This document shows, piece by piece, positions 1-11,894 of a stretch of 64,000 nt of DNA. Origin of the DNA: Paraburkholderia youngii (lineage in GTDB: Bacteria > Pseudomonadota > Gammaproteobacteria > Burkholderiales > Burkholderiaceae); the NCBI RefSeq assembly GCF_013366925.1, contig NZ_JAALDK010000001.1, positions 875,089-939,088 on the forward strand, given 5' to 3'. Position 1 is the first letter of the stretch; each line of letters starts with the position of its first letter. The notes below the pieces were generated by a model. That model was not told where the DNA came from. It was given only the letters and a program-made list of their open reading frames with translations, and did no database searches. Position numbers and translations under genes: made by a program.

Positions 1-653
<653 letters not shown>

Positions 654-727
654 CCAGAGCTTGCATTGCTGCGCAAGCGCTCACGCTTATCGGCTGTGGT
701 TTAGAGAAGCAACGCAGACAGACTCAG

Positions 728-804
728 GGGTCTGTAGCTCAGTCGGTTAGAGCACCGTCTTGATAAGGCGGGGGTCGATGGTTCGAATCCATCCAGACCC
801 ACCA
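728..804 (+). tRNA. tRNA-Ile (GAT)
   Basis: A 77-base cloverleaf in the 16S-23S spacer begins GGGTCTGTAGCTCAG and ends with an encoded CCA. The anticodon loop reads CTTGATAAG (anticodon GAT) and the T-arm contains GGTTCGAATCC. The acceptor stem GGGTCTG pairs with CAGACCC. Confidence 0.97.
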
Positions 805-851
805 TCTTTGTCTGTGGTGCTGACTGGGACACCCTTGAGTAGGGTATGACC

Positions 852-927
852 GGGGGATTAGCTCAGCTGGGAGAGCACCTGCTTTGCAAGCAGGGGGTCG
901 TCGGTTCGATCCCGTCATCCTCCACCA
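852..927 (+). tRNA. tRNA-Ala (TGC)
   Basis: A 76-base cloverleaf begins GGGGGATTAGCTCAG, has the anticodon loop TTTGCAA (anticodon TGC) and T-arm GGTTCGATCCC, and ends TCCTCCACCA with an encoded CCA. It lies 47 bases after tRNA-Ile, the usual pair in the rRNA spacer of beta-proteobacteria. Confidence 0.97.
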
Positions 928-1024
928 ATCCTCAATGCGCAGGGTTCTGCATGAAGGCAGAGCGTTGCGCATTGGCGATTGAGCCAGTCAGCGCGGTATG
1001 AGGCACAGGCTTTATATCGGCTGT

Positions 1025-1036
1025 CGTTCTTTAACA
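1025..1036 (+). promoter_or_regulatory. boxA-like antitermination site in the rRNA leader/spacer
   Basis: CGTTCTTTAACA closely matches the rRNA boxA consensus TGCTCTTTAACA bound by NusB/NusE (S10). It sits about 200 bases upstream of 23S, the expected spacer position. No other gene is visible in 928-1235. Confidence 0.7.
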
Positions 1037-1235
1037 ATCAGGAAGAAGTAGTAAAGAGATTCACGAAAGCGTACCTGGAGATGGGTGCGTGAGTAGGTGA
1101 ATCAGGGTTGTGATTGTATCGATGTATTTTAAAGGTGATCGAGAGATCGCTTTGGAATACGGCGCAACACGAATACTCAACCTGTAGCGGAAGGTGATTC
1201 TGCAGTGAGCAATCATTGAGACACACCCGTTATAG

Positions 1236-4119
<2,884 letters not shown>

Positions 4120-4319
4120 ATAACAGGTGTGTCTCGACAACCGTTAGCGCTTTAGCGCTTACGGGTGTCCGATCCCCGAAGGGGATGAAGATATGCAGTT
4201 TGAGATCAGTGTTGTGCCAGCAACAACACAACCCCAAACACACGAATCCTTTACGCTTCTTCCCGATTGGCTGTGGCGCCGGGTTGAGCCCAATCCGACA
4301 GCGACGCAGCAACCCGTCA

Positions 4320-4435
4320 TGCCTGATGACCATAGCGAGTCGGTCCCACCCCTTCCCATCCCGAACAGGACCGTGAAACGACTCCACGCCGATGATAGTG
4401 CGGATTGCCCGTGTGAAAGTAGGTAATCGTCAGGC
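4320..4435 (+). rRNA. 5S ribosomal RNA
   Basis: About 116 bases beginning TGCCTGATGACCATAGCGAG, with the conserved core CCCATCCCGAACAGGA and GAAAGTAGGT, ending TAATCGTCAGGC. The two ends (GCCTGA and TCAGGC) pair as the 5S terminal stem. The 200-base 23S-5S spacer holds only short inverted repeats. Confidence 0.95.
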
Positions 4436-4449
4436 TCCCCAAAGCCAGA

Positions 4450-4477
4450 AACCCCACCGCCCAGCGGTGGGGTTTTT
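4450..4477 (+). terminator. rho-independent terminator of the rRNA operon
   Basis: The hairpin ACCCCACCGC / GCGGTGGGGT with a short CCA-type loop is followed by TTTTTG. It lies 15 bases after 5S. No gene is visible from here to 4717. Confidence 0.93.
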
Positions 4478-4717
4478 GCGTTTACGCGGCCGAAATCAAA
4501 AGCAAGATGCTCGACCGAGGGCAAACAATACGCGTGGCCGGACGGCGTTGCCAGCCACTGGCGAAAGTAGCCCGTTTATCGACGGAAACTACGTCGCGCA
4601 TATGGCCAAGCCTGACGCGCCAACGGCGCTCTCATGTATTTAACACTTCAATGAGCGCCACCCGCATAAAGCCCTGAAATCCGCTCGCCGCGCGAGTCTA
4701 GGCGTGCTGCAGCGAGT

Positions 4718-5731
4718 TCATAGACCTAACGGTGTCCGCATGTCCTGAGTGACAGGGACGACAACTCCACTCATCTGCACTGAGTCATCTACGCATCCCA
4801 TTTGCGCCACCTCGGCAAGCAACGCTTCGTCGCGCGCAATCACCTTCGGCAGATGCGAACGCAAGAATTCGACCCACGTGCGCGTCTTTGCATCGATGAA
4901 TTTGCGCGACGGATAGAGCGCATAAACAGTCGTCTTCTGCAGCGTATATTCTGGCAACACGCGAACCAGCGTGCCATCGCGCAACCCGGAAATGGCCGCG
5001 TAGAGCGGCACCATGCCGATGCCCATGCCTTCGCGGATCGCCACGATCAGTGATTCCGCGATGTTCACATGCACGGGTCCGTCGACTTCCATCAACTCAC
5101 TGCCGTTCGGGCCGTCGAGCGTCCATTCATGTGGCGGGAACGCCGGCGTATGAAGGATCAGACACTCGTGATGCGCAAGGTCAGCCGGTTCTTGCGGCGC
5201 GCCGTGCGCGCGCACGTAAGCCGGCGATGCGCACAGAATGCTGAACGTCGTCCCCAGCGGAAACGATATGAGGTCCGAATTCGGCAGCATCGACGCTCCG
5301 ATCACGGCCACATCGGCGCTGCCCTCGAACAGATCGGGCATGCGCTGTGACAGCGTCAACTCGACGGTCACATCAGGATAAAGCTCGCGATAACGCGAAA
5401 TAGCCGGCAGGACGTAGTGCTGGCCGATGCTCGCAAAGCTATGCATGCGCAGCGCGCCGGTTGGTCGCTCGTGTGCGCAACTGGCTTCTTCTTCCGCGAT
5501 ATCGACATCCGCGAGGATCTGCTGCGATCGCTTCAGATAGCGCTCGCCGGCGGTGGTCAACGCAAGCCGACGAGTCGATCGATTCAGCAGGCGCGTGCGC
5601 AGGTGTGCTTCAAGTTCCGAGACCGCGCGAGACATCGCGCCGGTCGTTGAATTGAGCGATTGCGCGGCCGCGGTGAAGCTGCCGGCTTCAACCACGCGCA
5701 CGAACACTCGCATATTTTGTAGCGTGTCCAT
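4718..5731 (-). CDS. LysR-family transcriptional regulator
   Basis: A 337-residue regulator. An N-terminal LysR winged helix-turn-helix (about residues 1-60, with FVRVVEAGSFTAAAQSLN and AMSRAVSELEAHL) is followed by a periplasmic-binding-protein-like effector domain (about 90-295). It resembles the CrgA/YafC branch. The ATG at 5731 is chosen over the TTG three bases upstream because AGAAGG precedes it at good spacing. It is divergent from the FUSC transporter gene, the classic arrangement of a LysR regulator and its efflux target. An imperfect palindrome with LysR T-N11-A geometry lies between them at 5792-5807. The C-terminus runs about 35 residues beyond the usual effector domain. The effector is unknown. 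Confidence 0.93.
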   Translation of the reverse strand: MDTLQNMRVFVRVVEAGSFTAAAQSLNSTTGAMSRAVSELEAHLRTRLLNRSTRRLALTTAGERYLKRSQQILADVDIAEEEASCAHERPTGALRMHSFASIGQHYVLPAISRYRELYPDVTVELTLSQRMPDLFEGSADVAVIGASMLPNSDLISFPLGTTFSILCASPAYVRAHGAPQEPADLAHHECLILHTPAFPPHEWTLDGPNGSELMEVDGPVHVNIAESLIVAIREGMGIGMVPLYAAISGLRDGTLVRVLPEYTLQKTTVYALYPSRKFIDAKTRTWVEFLRSHLPKVIARDEALLAEVAQMGCVDDSVQMSGVVVPVTQDMRTPLGL

Positions 5732-5791
5732 CAAACCTTCTGTTTCATGACCAGGATCATATTTTCCGTCAGTCCCGGGGCACTATTGTTG

Positions 5792-5807
5792 TCTGTTTTG
5801 GAACAGA
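5792..5807. promoter_or_regulatory. candidate LysR operator (TCTGTT-N4-AACAGA)
   Basis: A perfect 6-bp inverted repeat with a 4-base spacer (TCTGTT ttgg AACAGA) that contains a T-N11-A LysR motif. It lies in the divergent region between the LysR gene and the FUSC gene, 60 bases upstream of the former. Assignment to that LysR protein is an inference from position. Confidence 0.45.
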
Positions 5808-5930
5808 TGTTCTGCACTCGTCGTCTTAATGCGTGCAACGGGGACTCCTACAATCGGCGCCTCGCCTGTCGGTGTCAGCGATTCTGCCCGGAGGCTCTCT
5901 CAGCGACCACGTGGGGTGCACTGTTTTCAG

Positions 5931-8150
5931 ATGAAACCCGATCATGCGATCGAACCGTCGTCGGATTTCTTCGGTCCGCGCGGTCTCATGCGGCGACGAC
6001 TCAGTCGAGCCAAACTCAATCGGGTCTTGCGTGACTGGGCCAGCAACGACGGTCTGACCTGGCTTCATCTGCTGAAGACGGTAACCGCCGGGCTGCTGGC
6101 GCTGGGCATCGCGATGCTGCTCGATTTGCAGCAGCCGCGCATTGCGATGACGACCGTCTTTGTGTTGATGCAACCGTTCAGCGGCATGGTGCTCGCGAAG
6201 AGCTTCTACCGGATTCTCGGAACGGCGGTAGGGACCGCGGCCGCGCTCGTGCTCGGTGGGCTGTTCACCCAGCAGCCCGAACTGTACATGCTCGGCATGA
6301 TCGCGTGGGTGAGCGCCTGTATTGCTGCGGCGGTCCGGTATCGGCATTTCAGATGGTACGGTTTTGTGCTCGCCGGTTACACCGCCGCGCTGATCGGCAT
6401 TCCGAACGTGACGACGCCCGAGGGACTGTTCCTCGCAGCACTCGCGCGCGCGGCGGAAGTGGCGGTTGGCATCGTGTGTTCCAGCGCGGTCAGCGCATTG
6501 CTGCTGCCGCAACGCTCAAGCCTGGCGCTACGACGTAACCTTCAGATCAGGTACGCGGATTTTACTGCCTTGGCTGTCGATGTGCTCGCACGCGGGCTCG
6601 AGCGCCATGAGTTCGAACGGCGGTTCGCGGATTTCGTCGACGAAATCGCTGGCTTCGAAGCAACGCGTACGTTCGTCGCATTCGAAGACCCGGCGATGCG
6701 CTCGCGCAGTGCGCATCTGGCGCGCCTGAATTGCGAATTCATGGATGCATGCGCACGTCTGCATGCGCTGAATCAGTTGCTCAAACGGTTGCGTGCGAGC
6801 GGCGCGGTGTCGATACTCGCGGCCATCGATCCATACCTCGACGAACTCGGAGCCTTGTTCGAAGCACAAGCACCAATTGAAGCAGGCGTCGAAGCCTCGC
6901 ACGCAGCAGCCGATCTGCGCCTCTTTCGAGCAAACCTGCCACGCCGGGTACGCGAAACGAGGCGGCCCCTCGAAGCCGCGTCCGCGGAATCGCTTGCGGA
7001 CTTCGACACGGCAGCCGAATTGCTGTATCGATTCGTGGGCGAATGGATGAATTATTCGCAAACCTATGCAAGCTTGTGGCGCAAATCAGAAAGCTGGCAG
7101 CAAAGCCTGCGACGCGGCTCGAGCCCAAATAAGAGCGACTGCACGAGCAGACCGATCAGCCACACAAACCACTTCGCCGTATTGTTCACGTTTCTGCGCT
7201 CGGCTGTCGTCATCGGGATCGCCGGCGCGTTCTGGATCGCGACCAACTGGCCGAGCGGCGGCCTTGCCGTGATCGGCGCAACGCTGGTCTGTGCGTTGAC
7301 GTCCACCGCGCCGAGCGCTACCAGGATGGCCATGCAGATGGCGATCGGCGCGGTGCTCGCGACGCTGACCGGCTACGCGTTCATGTGCTACGTGTATCCC
7401 AACATCGATGGTTTCCCGCTGCTTTGCGCGGCACTCGCGCCGGTGCTCGCACTCGGCGCATTCATCGCGACACGTCGCGGCGCAGCGGGGTTTGGCATCG
7501 GCTTTTCGGTGTTCTTCTGTCTGCTGGCCGGACCGGATAACGTCGTCACCTACGTGCCTGATCTGCTGATCAACAACGGCATCGCGCTGACCGCGTCGAT
7601 GCTGCTCGCGGCTGTTGCATTCGCGGTGGTCTTTCCCGCCGATATGCGCTGGCTGATCGACCGGATCATGGGCGACCTGCGGGCGCAGACGGTATCGGCA
7701 TGCAAGGAGGCTCTGCCGGGACTGAACCGACGTTTCCAGGCGGGCACGCACGATCTGACTTCACAACTGCGCGTGCTGCTGACACGTCGTTCGCGACGAC
7801 GGCGCGACGCACTTCGCTGGATGCTCGCGACGATCGAAGTAGGTCACGCCGTCATCGATCTGCGCAACGAAGCCGCGCGCGCGAATTATGCCGACATCCT
7901 TCAGCCGCGCTGGCGCAGCGTGATCGAACACACCTGCGACGATCTCGCCCGGCTTTTCGAACGCCCCGGTCGCGGTTCGCTCGAACGCGCACTCGTCACC
8001 GTGCGCTCGGCCACCTGGCTCGCGCAAGACATACTGCGGACCGTGCATGCCGAGCGCGACCGGCGTCACGATCTGCAGCGCATCCTGAGCTGTTTGCACT
8101 TCATTCGTAGCGCGTTGCTCGACAAAGACGCGCCGTTCAATCGTCGCTGA
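5931..8150 (+). CDS. FUSC-family inner-membrane efflux protein (AaeB/fusaric-acid-resistance type)
   Basis: A 739-residue protein with the FUSC architecture: an N-terminal hydrophobic block of about six membrane helices (near residues 25-170), a cytoplasmic region (about 170-380) and a second six-helix block (about 395-560), then a soluble C-terminal tail. The family exports aromatic acids and similar compounds, often with AaeA/AaeX-like partners. No adaptor or outer-membrane gene is adjacent, so it may work alone or with a distant partner. The frame is open back to 5829, but the ATG at 5931 begins the region that looks like coding sequence and leaves room for promoter and operator. No good Shine-Dalgarno sequence precedes either start. 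Confidence 0.88.
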   Translation: MKPDHAIEPSSDFFGPRGLMRRRLSRAKLNRVLRDWASNDGLTWLHLLKTVTAGLLALGIAMLLDLQQPRIAMTTVFVLMQPFSGMVLAKSFYRILGTAVGTAAALVLGGLFTQQPELYMLGMIAWVSACIAAAVRYRHFRWYGFVLAGYTAALIGIPNVTTPEGLFLAALARAAEVAVGIVCSSAVSALLLPQRSSLALRRNLQIRYADFTALAVDVLARGLERHEFERRFADFVDEIAGFEATRTFVAFEDPAMRSRSAHLARLNCEFMDACARLHALNQLLKRLRASGAVSILAAIDPYLDELGALFEAQAPIEAGVEASHAAADLRLFRANLPRRVRETRRPLEAASAESLADFDTAAELLYRFVGEWMNYSQTYASLWRKSESWQQSLRRGSSPNKSDCTSRPISHTNHFAVLFTFLRSAVVIGIAGAFWIATNWPSGGLAVIGATLVCALTSTAPSATRMAMQMAIGAVLATLTGYAFMCYVYPNIDGFPLLCAALAPVLALGAFIATRRGAAGFGIGFSVFFCLLAGPDNVVTYVPDLLINNGIALTASMLLAAVAFAVVFPADMRWLIDRIMGDLRAQTVSACKEALPGLNRRFQAGTHDLTSQLRVLLTRRSRRRRDALRWMLATIEVGHAVIDLRNEAARANYADILQPRWRSVIEHTCDDLARLFERPGRGSLERALVTVRSATWLAQDILRTVHAERDRRHDLQRILSCLHFIRSALLDKDAPFNRR

Positions 8151-8288
8151 GCAATGCTTCGTGGATTCTTCTGCCATATGGAAAGATCTCTTCCGGCCGG
8201 CCCCGTTAATCCGCGTTGATGACGGTCATATAGTGCCGTCACTGCCTCGCAGTAGGCGTCGCAGTAGTTGTAAGCCCTGGAGAATGAG

Positions 8289-8507
8289 ATGAAAGTCTTG
8301 AAGTTGATCCTGATCGCCTGTTCTTTGTCTACCGCTGCCGCCGCCTATGCACAGACGGCGCCGGCCGCGCCGGACCAGCAGGTTGCGCAAGCGGATAGCC
8401 GGCGCGCCGATAAGGGTGCCGCGCGCAAGCATGCGGAAGCGCCGAAAGCGAAAGCCGACGAATGCGTTGGCCCGATGAGCTTCTGCAACATCTTCTTCGG
8501 CAGCTGA
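8289..8507 (+). CDS. Small secreted protein with C-terminal paired cysteines, function unknown
   Basis: A 72-residue protein. A typical signal peptide (residues 1-22, KVLKLILIACSL hydrophobic core, cleavage after AYA-Q) leads to a mature part of about 50 residues. This part is rich in Ala, Lys and Arg and ends ECVGPMSFCNIFFGS. The two cysteines six residues apart and the aromatic tail look like a conserved recognition or disulfide element. GGAGA lies 5 bases before the ATG. It stands alone between the FUSC gene and the CoA-transferase gene. I recall similar short secreted proteins in Burkholderia genomes but cannot verify the family here. Confidence 0.7.
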   Translation: MKVLKLILIACSLSTAAAAYAQTAPAAPDQQVAQADSRRADKGAARKHAEAPKAKADECVGPMSFCNIFFGS

Positions 8508-8683
8508 GTCCGGCTGCTTCACGCGCAACACCTGTCGCGGACCTGTCACGCGACCCAACACCTGCTCGCGACGCCGTCCGATCGAGACGCCGCAGCGGGT
8601 GCGGCTACCGCCTATTGAGCGAAGCACACCGCAGACGTGCGCACCAGTAGACGGAGCTGGCGACTATGGAGAGACTCCCTTTC

Positions 8684-10183
8684 ATGTACGAAGACCGAAT
8701 TCGCTGCACCGCCCTGCGCGGAAAAATCACCACGGCCGCCGACGCGGCGCTTCTGATTCACGACGGCATGCGCGTTGGCGCAAGCGGTTTCACGCGCGCG
8801 GGCGACGCGAAAGCGGTGCCGGTCGCGCTTGCCGAGCGTGCGCGCCAGTTGGGCGAGCCGCTGCGCATCACGCTGATGACGGGCGCCTCGCTCGGTCATG
8901 ACGTCGACCGCATGCTGACCGAAGCGCACGTGCTCGCGCGCCGTTTGCCGTTTCAGGTGGACAAGACGTTGCGCGACGCAATCAATCGCGGCGAAGTGAT
9001 GTTCGTCGATCAGCATCTGTCCGAGACCGTTGAGATGCTGCGCGCGAACCAGCTCGGCAAGCTCGATGTCGCGATCATCGAGGCCGCCGCGATCACGGAA
9101 AGCGGCGGTATCGTGCCGACAACTTCAGTCGGTAATTCGGCGAGCTTCGCGATTCTCGCGGACAAGGTCATCGTCGAGATCAATCTTGCGCAGCCACTCG
9201 AGCTCGAAGGCCTGCACGACATCTGGATTCCGGGGCGCCGGCCGCATCGCGAGCCGCTGCCGATCGTGCGCGCGCAGGATCGCGTCGGCACACCCGCGAT
9301 CGAGATTCCGCCGGAGAAAATCGCGGCGATCGTGATCACTGACATGGCCGACAGCCCGTCCACCGTGCTGCCCGCGGATCGCGAAACCGCGTTGATCGCC
9401 GGCCACTTGATCGAATTTTTCCAGCACGAAGTCACGCGTGGCCGCATGCCGAAGCAGTTGCCGCCGTTGCAGGCTGGCATCGGTACGATCGCCAACGCGG
9501 TGCTGGCGGGCTTCGTCGATTCGCCTTTCGATGTGTTCGAAATCTATTCAGAAGTCTTGCAGGATTCGACGTTCGATCTGATGGACGCCGGCAAGGTCGC
9601 GTTCGCGTCCGGCGCGTCGATCACGTTGTCGGCCGCGCGGCAGGCGCAGGTGTTCGGCGATATCGAGCGCTATCGCGACCGGCTCGTGCTGCGTCCGCAG
9701 GAAGTCAGCAACCATCCCGAGGTGATTCGGCGGCTCGGTCTGATCGCGCTCAATACCGCGCTCGAATTCGATATCTACGGTAACGTCAATTCGACGCATG
9801 TCGGCGGCACGCACATGATGAACGGCATCGGCGGCTCGGGCGACTTTGCGCGCAATGCGTCGTGCGCGGTGTTCGCGACCAAGTCGACCGCGAAGGACGA
9901 CCGCATCTCGAGCATCGTGCCGATGGTGCCGCATTGCGACCACAACGAACACGACGTCGACGTCGTCGTCACCGAGCAAGGTCTCGCCGACCTGCGCGGC
10001 CTCGCACCGCGCGAACGTGCGACGCTGATCCTCGAGCATTGCGTACACCCGCGGTATCGCGAACTGTTGCGCGACTACTACCGCGATGCGTTGCGTTGGG
10101 GAGGGCAGACCCCGCATTGCCTCGATCAGGCGTTTGCATGGCATACGCGGCTGCGCGATACCGGCTCGATGCTGCCGGCCTGA
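8684..10183 (+). CDS. Succinate:acetate CoA-transferase / acetyl-CoA hydrolase family protein
   Basis: 499 residues. It transfers CoA between acyl-CoA and free acids such as succinyl-CoA and acetate (Cat1/AarC/ScpC family). Two Rossmann-like CoA-transferase halves are present. The glutamate in YSEVLQD (residue 290 from this start) matches the family's catalytic glutamate, and GNVNSTHVGGTHMMNGIGG is a family signature. The ATG at 8684 gives the usual N-terminus MYEDRIR with GGAGAG 10 bases upstream. An in-frame ATG at 8666 with its own GGAG is the alternative. It is a stand-alone gene. Acetate detoxification or a TCA-cycle bypass is the likely role. Confidence 0.92.
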   Translation: MYEDRIRCTALRGKITTAADAALLIHDGMRVGASGFTRAGDAKAVPVALAERARQLGEPLRITLMTGASLGHDVDRMLTEAHVLARRLPFQVDKTLRDAINRGEVMFVDQHLSETVEMLRANQLGKLDVAIIEAAAITESGGIVPTTSVGNSASFAILADKVIVEINLAQPLELEGLHDIWIPGRRPHREPLPIVRAQDRVGTPAIEIPPEKIAAIVITDMADSPSTVLPADRETALIAGHLIEFFQHEVTRGRMPKQLPPLQAGIGTIANAVLAGFVDSPFDVFEIYSEVLQDSTFDLMDAGKVAFASGASITLSAARQAQVFGDIERYRDRLVLRPQEVSNHPEVIRRLGLIALNTALEFDIYGNVNSTHVGGTHMMNGIGGSGDFARNASCAVFATKSTAKDDRISSIVPMVPHCDHNEHDVDVVVTEQGLADLRGLAPRERATLILEHCVHPRYRELLRDYYRDALRWGGQTPHCLDQAFAWHTRLRDTGSMLPA

Positions 10184-10240
10184 TGTGCAACGGCCGCAGC
10201 GCACACAATCGCCGCGATAAAAGCAGCAGAAACAGGCAAT

Positions 10241-10275
10241 AAAAAAGCGCCAGCGGCACGAGCCCGCTGGCGCTT
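10241..10275 (-). terminator. rho-independent terminator for the GlsB/YeaQ gene
   Basis: An 11-12 bp GC-rich hairpin (AGCGCCAGCGG / CCGCTGGCGCT) has a run of six T on the minus strand after the stem. It lies 20 bases past the stop codon of the leftward gene. It may also insulate the convergent CoA-transferase gene. Confidence 0.88.
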
Positions 10276-10295
10276 GATGAAATCGAATGCTGTGC

Positions 10296-10550
10296 TCAGG
10301 AGCCTCGTCGCACGAGCCGGATAATAAACAGCAGAATGACCGCGCCGATCACCGCGGTGATGATCGAGGCGATCCAGCCGCTGCCGATCGAGATATGCAG
10401 CACGCCCGCGAGCCAACCGCCGATGAACGCCCCGATGATCCCGACGATGATGTCGACGATCAGGCCGAAGCCGCCACCCTTGACCAATACGCCCGCGAGC
10501 CAGCCAGCAATCGCGCCGATGATGAGCCATGCAATGATGCCGTGTTCCAT
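10296..10550 (-). CDS. GlsB/YeaQ/YmgE family stress-response membrane protein
   Basis: An 84-residue protein with three hydrophobic segments. The glycine-rich pattern GAIAGWLAGVLVKGGGFG and GIIGAFIGGWL is characteristic of the transglycosylase-associated/GlsB family of small stress-induced membrane proteins. The ATG at 10550 is preceded by GGGAG at 8 bases, so the in-frame ATG 30 bases upstream is not used as the start. The biochemical function of the family is not established. Confidence 0.92.
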   Translation of the reverse strand: MEHGIIAWLIIGAIAGWLAGVLVKGGGFGLIVDIIVGIIGAFIGGWLAGVLHISIGSGWIASIITAVIGAVILLFIIRLVRRGS

Positions 10551-10712
10551 ATTCGAGACTCCCTGGTTGAGTGTGAACAAATCACGGTGACAGAGCTTAG
10601 TCGAAGGTTATGGGACGGTCCACGTTCGGGACGCGGAATTAACACTATCTGAATCTGCTGCAAGCTAAGTGTAGACGATGCGCGCGAACAGAGGAGACTT
10701 GTGCACAGCGCT

Positions 10713-11420
10713 TCACTCCGGTGTCGGTTCCGCTTCCCGCGCGGTCCAACTGACGCTGGAGACGCTCTTTTCCATGCTCAGGCGGCTCGCCATCTGTTCG
10801 AGCTTCGATTGATCCTTCGGATGCATCGTCAGCGTCGCCGTCACGCGAATGCGCGCCGGCTCGTCCTCGACATCCTCGCTGGTCAGGCTCTGGAAAGACA
10901 GCGGCGCCGAGTACATCGAGTTGGAAATCGCGGTGCGAATGTGGATCTCGTCGGCTTCGCGGCAGACGATCGTCAGCACGTACTCGCGCACGAGGTCGGC
11001 GTTTGAAACCGGTGTCTGGTTGATCATCCGGCTCACTTCGCGCAGTACGGTGTTGGCCAGCAGCACGACCGCGGTGCCGGCGAACGCCGGTCCGTAATGT
11101 CCCGCGCCGCTCAATACGCCGACGGCCGCCGAGCACCACAGCGTCGCCGCGGTGTTGATCCCCTGGATCGAACCCTTGTCGCGCATGATGACGCCGCCGC
11201 CGAGAAAGCCGACGCCCGACACCACATAGGCCGCAATCTGCGTAATGCCGCTGACGCCGTTGCCGGTCAGCACGCCGAGCGTGACGAACAGGCACGCGCC
11301 GCTCGCCACGAGCGTGATCGTGCGCAGGCCGGCGGTGCGCTGGCGCATCTGTCGTTCGAGGCCGATTGCGACGCCGCAAGCAAAAGCGGTCAGAAGCCGC
11401 AGGAAGAATTCGAGTGTCAT
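10713..11420 (-). CDS. mgtC: MgtC/SapB family membrane protein
   Basis: 235 residues. An N-terminal MgtC domain of four to five membrane helices (about residues 1-130, with GLERQMRQRTAGLRTITLV and GFLGGGVIMRD) precedes a soluble ACT-like C-terminal domain (about 140-225). MgtC proteins support growth at low magnesium and survival in host cells, partly by inhibiting the F1Fo ATP synthase (known from Salmonella). It is monocistronic with a 474-base upstream gap, compatible with a long regulatory leader as in enterobacterial mgtC. The Shine-Dalgarno sequence is weak. Confidence 0.9.
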   Translation of the reverse strand: MTLEFFLRLLTAFACGVAIGLERQMRQRTAGLRTITLVASGACLFVTLGVLTGNGVSGITQIAAYVVSGVGFLGGGVIMRDKGSIQGINTAATLWCSAAVGVLSGAGHYGPAFAGTAVVLLANTVLREVSRMINQTPVSNADLVREYVLTIVCREADEIHIRTAISNSMYSAPLSFQSLTSEDVEDEPARIRVTATLTMHPKDQSKLEQMASRLSMEKSVSSVSWTAREAEPTPE

Positions 11421-11894
11421 CGTTCAGAAAGGTTGGCGTGCGCGCTGTCGCAGTGTGAAGCCTACGCGTGAGAACACCAGATCGTCTACCTCGTGCACGG
11501 CAAGTGCATGCGGCGGGACGAAGTACGCGCGCACACAAGTGCAGCGGCCGGAGCGTGCGGCATCGGCATGGCATCGAGCCACGCCGTGCTTTACCGCCAG
11601 TACGCGAATGACAATGAAATGAGAGCGACATGCGCCATCGAGCCCGAGGGCAGGACGGCGACAGAAAAGACTGACGCGGAAATCCTGGGGCTCAGGCGAG
11701 CGGGCAAATCGATACTCGGCTCGTACAACTGCTACTGTCCAAGATCATGATTCCGGTTAGAAGAATTGCGCGAATTTTAGAGGGCTGCGCAAAGATCAGT
11801 CAAGCCGCGAGCGGCACGGAGTGTGCATTTAGTGTTGCCCTAGCCTTAATGCTGAAAGGCTGCAATTAATTGCTCCGGACTGCGAATGTTGAGT
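11421..11894. other. 474-base intergenic region, probable mgtC leader plus 3' end of the phosphoesterase gene
   Basis: No convincing gene. Reading leftward toward mgtC there is a possible 15-codon leader ORF at 11638-11591 (MAHVALISLSFAYWR, stop TAA) with no clear ribosome site. The 85-codon frame at 11493-11750 on the plus strand has no ribosome site or coding look. I recognise no riboswitch class. Confidence 0.4.

Noticed and set aside
11493..11750. 85-codon plus-strand frame in the mgtC upstream region
   Set aside because: No ribosome site, no hydrophobic or domain pattern; lies in the probable mgtC leader on the other strand.
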